Of a stretch of 64,000 nt of DNA, positions 62,943 to 64,000 are shown one piece after another. The number at the start of each line of letters is the position of its first letter. Position 1 is the first letter of the stretch. The notes under the pieces are model-generated. The model was not told where the DNA came from and made no database searches. It was given only the letters and a program-made list of their open reading frames with translations. The stretch covers positions 181,189-245,188 of the forward strand of contig NZ_FOFP01000007.1 in assembly GCF_900110925.1 (NCBI RefSeq), given 5' to 3'. The stretch comes from Pseudomonas cuatrocienegasensis (lineage in GTDB: Bacteria; Pseudomonadota; Gammaproteobacteria; Pseudomonadales; Pseudomonadaceae). The position numbers were made by a program, and so were the translations under genes.

Positions 62943-63851
62943 GTGAACTGGCAACTGGACCAGATAGTCGAGCAACTGCGTGAGGCCCGGGCCGAATGGC
63001 GCACCGCCACTGGCCGCGCCCGCGAGCAGGGCGAGCGCGAGTTGCCCTCGCGCGAAGTCATGGCCGATATCCTGCGCCTGCTTAGTGGCGCACTGTTTCC
63101 GATGCGCCTCGGGCCAAACGACCTGCGGGAGGTCAACGAAGATTTCTACGTGGGCCACACCCTGGACACCGCGCTCAATAGCCTGCTCACCCAGGTACGT
63201 TTGGAACTGCGTTATGTGGCCCGTGCCCGTGGCGACGCCGAAGACGATATCGAAGCCCAGGCCCAGCAGGTTGTACGTGGTTTCGCCAGCGGCCTGCCGG
63301 CCCTGCGCCGTTCGCTCGACCTGGACGTGACGGCCGCCTTCCACGGCGACCCAGCCGCGCGTACCGTCGATGAAGTACTGCTGTGCTACCCCGGCATCAT
63401 CGCGGTGATCCACCACCGCGTCGCCCACTACCTCTACAGCGTTGGCCTGACCCTGCTGGCGCGCATTATCGCTGAGCACGCCCACTCAGCCACCGGCATC
63501 GACATCCACCCTGGCGCGCGTATCGGCCACAGCTTCTTTATCGACCACGGTACCGGTGTGGTGATCGGTGAAACCGCGATCATCGGTGACCGCGTGCGCA
63601 TCTACCAGGCCGTGACCCTCGGCGCCAAACGCTTCACCGCCGATGAAACGGGGCAACTGCACAAAGGCCTGCCACGCCACCCCATCGTCGAAGATGACGT
63701 GGTGATCTATGCCGGCGCGACCATTCTCGGGCGCATCACCATCGGCCAGGGCTCGACCATCGGCGGCAACGTCTGGCTGACCCGCAGCGTGCCACCGGGC
63801 AGCAACGTCAGCCAGGCCACGGAGCAGCACGCGCCGTGCAAGCCGCAGTAA
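62943..63851 (+). CDS. epsC: serine O-acetyltransferase (EpsC type)
   Basis: A 302-residue enzyme making O-acetyl-L-serine for cysteine synthesis. It has an N-terminal helical domain (~1-170) of the longer EpsC type, then left-handed hexapeptide repeats (ATGIDIHPGARIGHSFFIDHGTGVVIGETAIIGD) with catalytic His residues, and ILGRITIGQGSTIGGNVWLTRSVPPGS. It is longer than enteric CysE. The GTG start at 62943 is preceded by GGGGAGTGAAC. A truncated MBL-fold gene begins 13 bases after it. Confidence 0.9.
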   Translation: MNWQLDQIVEQLREARAEWRTATGRAREQGERELPSREVMADILRLLSGALFPMRLGPNDLREVNEDFYVGHTLDTALNSLLTQVRLELRYVARARGDAEDDIEAQAQQVVRGFASGLPALRRSLDLDVTAAFHGDPAARTVDEVLLCYPGIIAVIHHRVAHYLYSVGLTLLARIIAEHAHSATGIDIHPGARIGHSFFIDHGTGVVIGETAIIGDRVRIYQAVTLGAKRFTADETGQLHKGLPRHPIVEDDVVIYAGATILGRITIGQGSTIGGNVWLTRSVPPGSNVSQATEQHAPCKPQ

Positions 63852-63864
63852 GAGGAGGGCGGTA

Positions 63865-63939
63865 ATGACTGTGTCCGGTCCTGCACTAATCCGCGAAACC
63901 TTCCCCGTCGGGCCTTTGCAGTGCAACTGCAAAATTTAG
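63865..63939 (+). pseudogene. interrupted MBL-fold metallohydrolase, 5' end only
   Basis: An ATG with a good ribosome site (agaggaggg) opens a frame whose first ~22 residues, ending RETFPVGPLQCNC, match the N terminus of a Pseudomonas MBL-fold hydrolase as I recall it (FPVGPLQCNCTI...). Similarity stops after CNC: the frame reads Lys-Ile-stop, and the following sequence to 64000 is AT-rich and unrelated. An insertion beginning near 63931 is likely; the rest of the gene may lie beyond the window. Confidence 0.6.
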
Positions 63940-64000
63940 CCTCGTCATGAGGCCTGAAAACACACCCTGTTAGGTCTATAGCCCTTTTTTATCTGGTTTT

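Noticed and set aside
1..64000. CRISPR array, rRNA operon, transposase gene or prophage
   Set aside because: None was seen on either strand; the repeats present are MITE-like and REP-like only.

Overview
The window reads as chromosomal DNA of a Pseudomonas-type gammaproteobacterium outside the P. aeruginosa core. It is GC-rich, and the gene families and neighbourhoods are typical of the genus: class I fumarase, Mqo, PykA, ColRS with its LPS-modification partners, an Xcp/Hxc-like type II secretion cluster linked to a PhoX phosphatase, and the AlkK-like ligase / DUF1302 / DUF1329 / LuxR fatty-acid module. The assignment rests on recalled family resemblance and gene order; no search was run.

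Layout. 0-5 kb: a KaiC-like ATPase with an overlapping hybrid histidine kinase, then a DUF4917 gene. 5-16 kb: a tightly overlapping minus-strand operon of a Tat-lipoprotein SoxB-like protein followed by gspC-D-E-F-G-H-I-J-L-M-N. 16-19 kb: a divergent Tat-lipoprotein PhoX gene, with the missing gspK stranded beyond it. 19-34 kb: housekeeping and accessory genes (fumarase, diguanylate cyclase, ferredoxin reductase, enoyl-CoA hydratase, pyruvate kinase, small lipoproteins, PilZ protein, Mqo, YajG, acyltransferase, CPXCG and DUF2007 proteins, SRAP protein). 34-41 kb: a chemoreceptor, M48 lipoprotein peptidase, a manganese-riboswitch-controlled UPF0016 exporter, RsmC, a 2-hydroxyacid dehydrogenase and a LysE exporter.

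41-46 kb: a minus-strand group that looks like a small acquired biosynthetic operon. It runs from a FeeM-like N-acyltransferase to an NTF2-like protein, a haem-oxygenase-like diiron oxidase and an FATP-type acyl-CoA synthetase. Its upstream part is visibly more AT-rich than the surroundings. This is the best candidate here for an undescribed pathway, probably making a modified N-acyl product. 46-56 kb: thiolase, AlkK-like ligase, DUF1302 outer-membrane protein, DUF1329 protein and a MalT-like LuxR regulator, together a fatty-acid or ester utilisation module. 56-64 kb: ColR/ColS with a methyltransferase and an InaA-type kinase, an LTA-synthase-like phosphoglycerol transferase, a PAP2 phosphatase, a lipoprotein, serine acetyltransferase, and the first codons of an MBL-fold hydrolase that breaks off as if interrupted.

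Mobile DNA: three full copies (about 280-330 bp) and one solo end of a non-autonomous element family with about 20-bp terminal inverted repeats, flanking TA dinucleotides and strongly palindromic arms that co-vary between copies; and a separate 161-bp palindromic MITE whose edge forms the stop codon of a lipoprotein gene. No transposase, CRISPR array, rRNA or tRNA gene was found.
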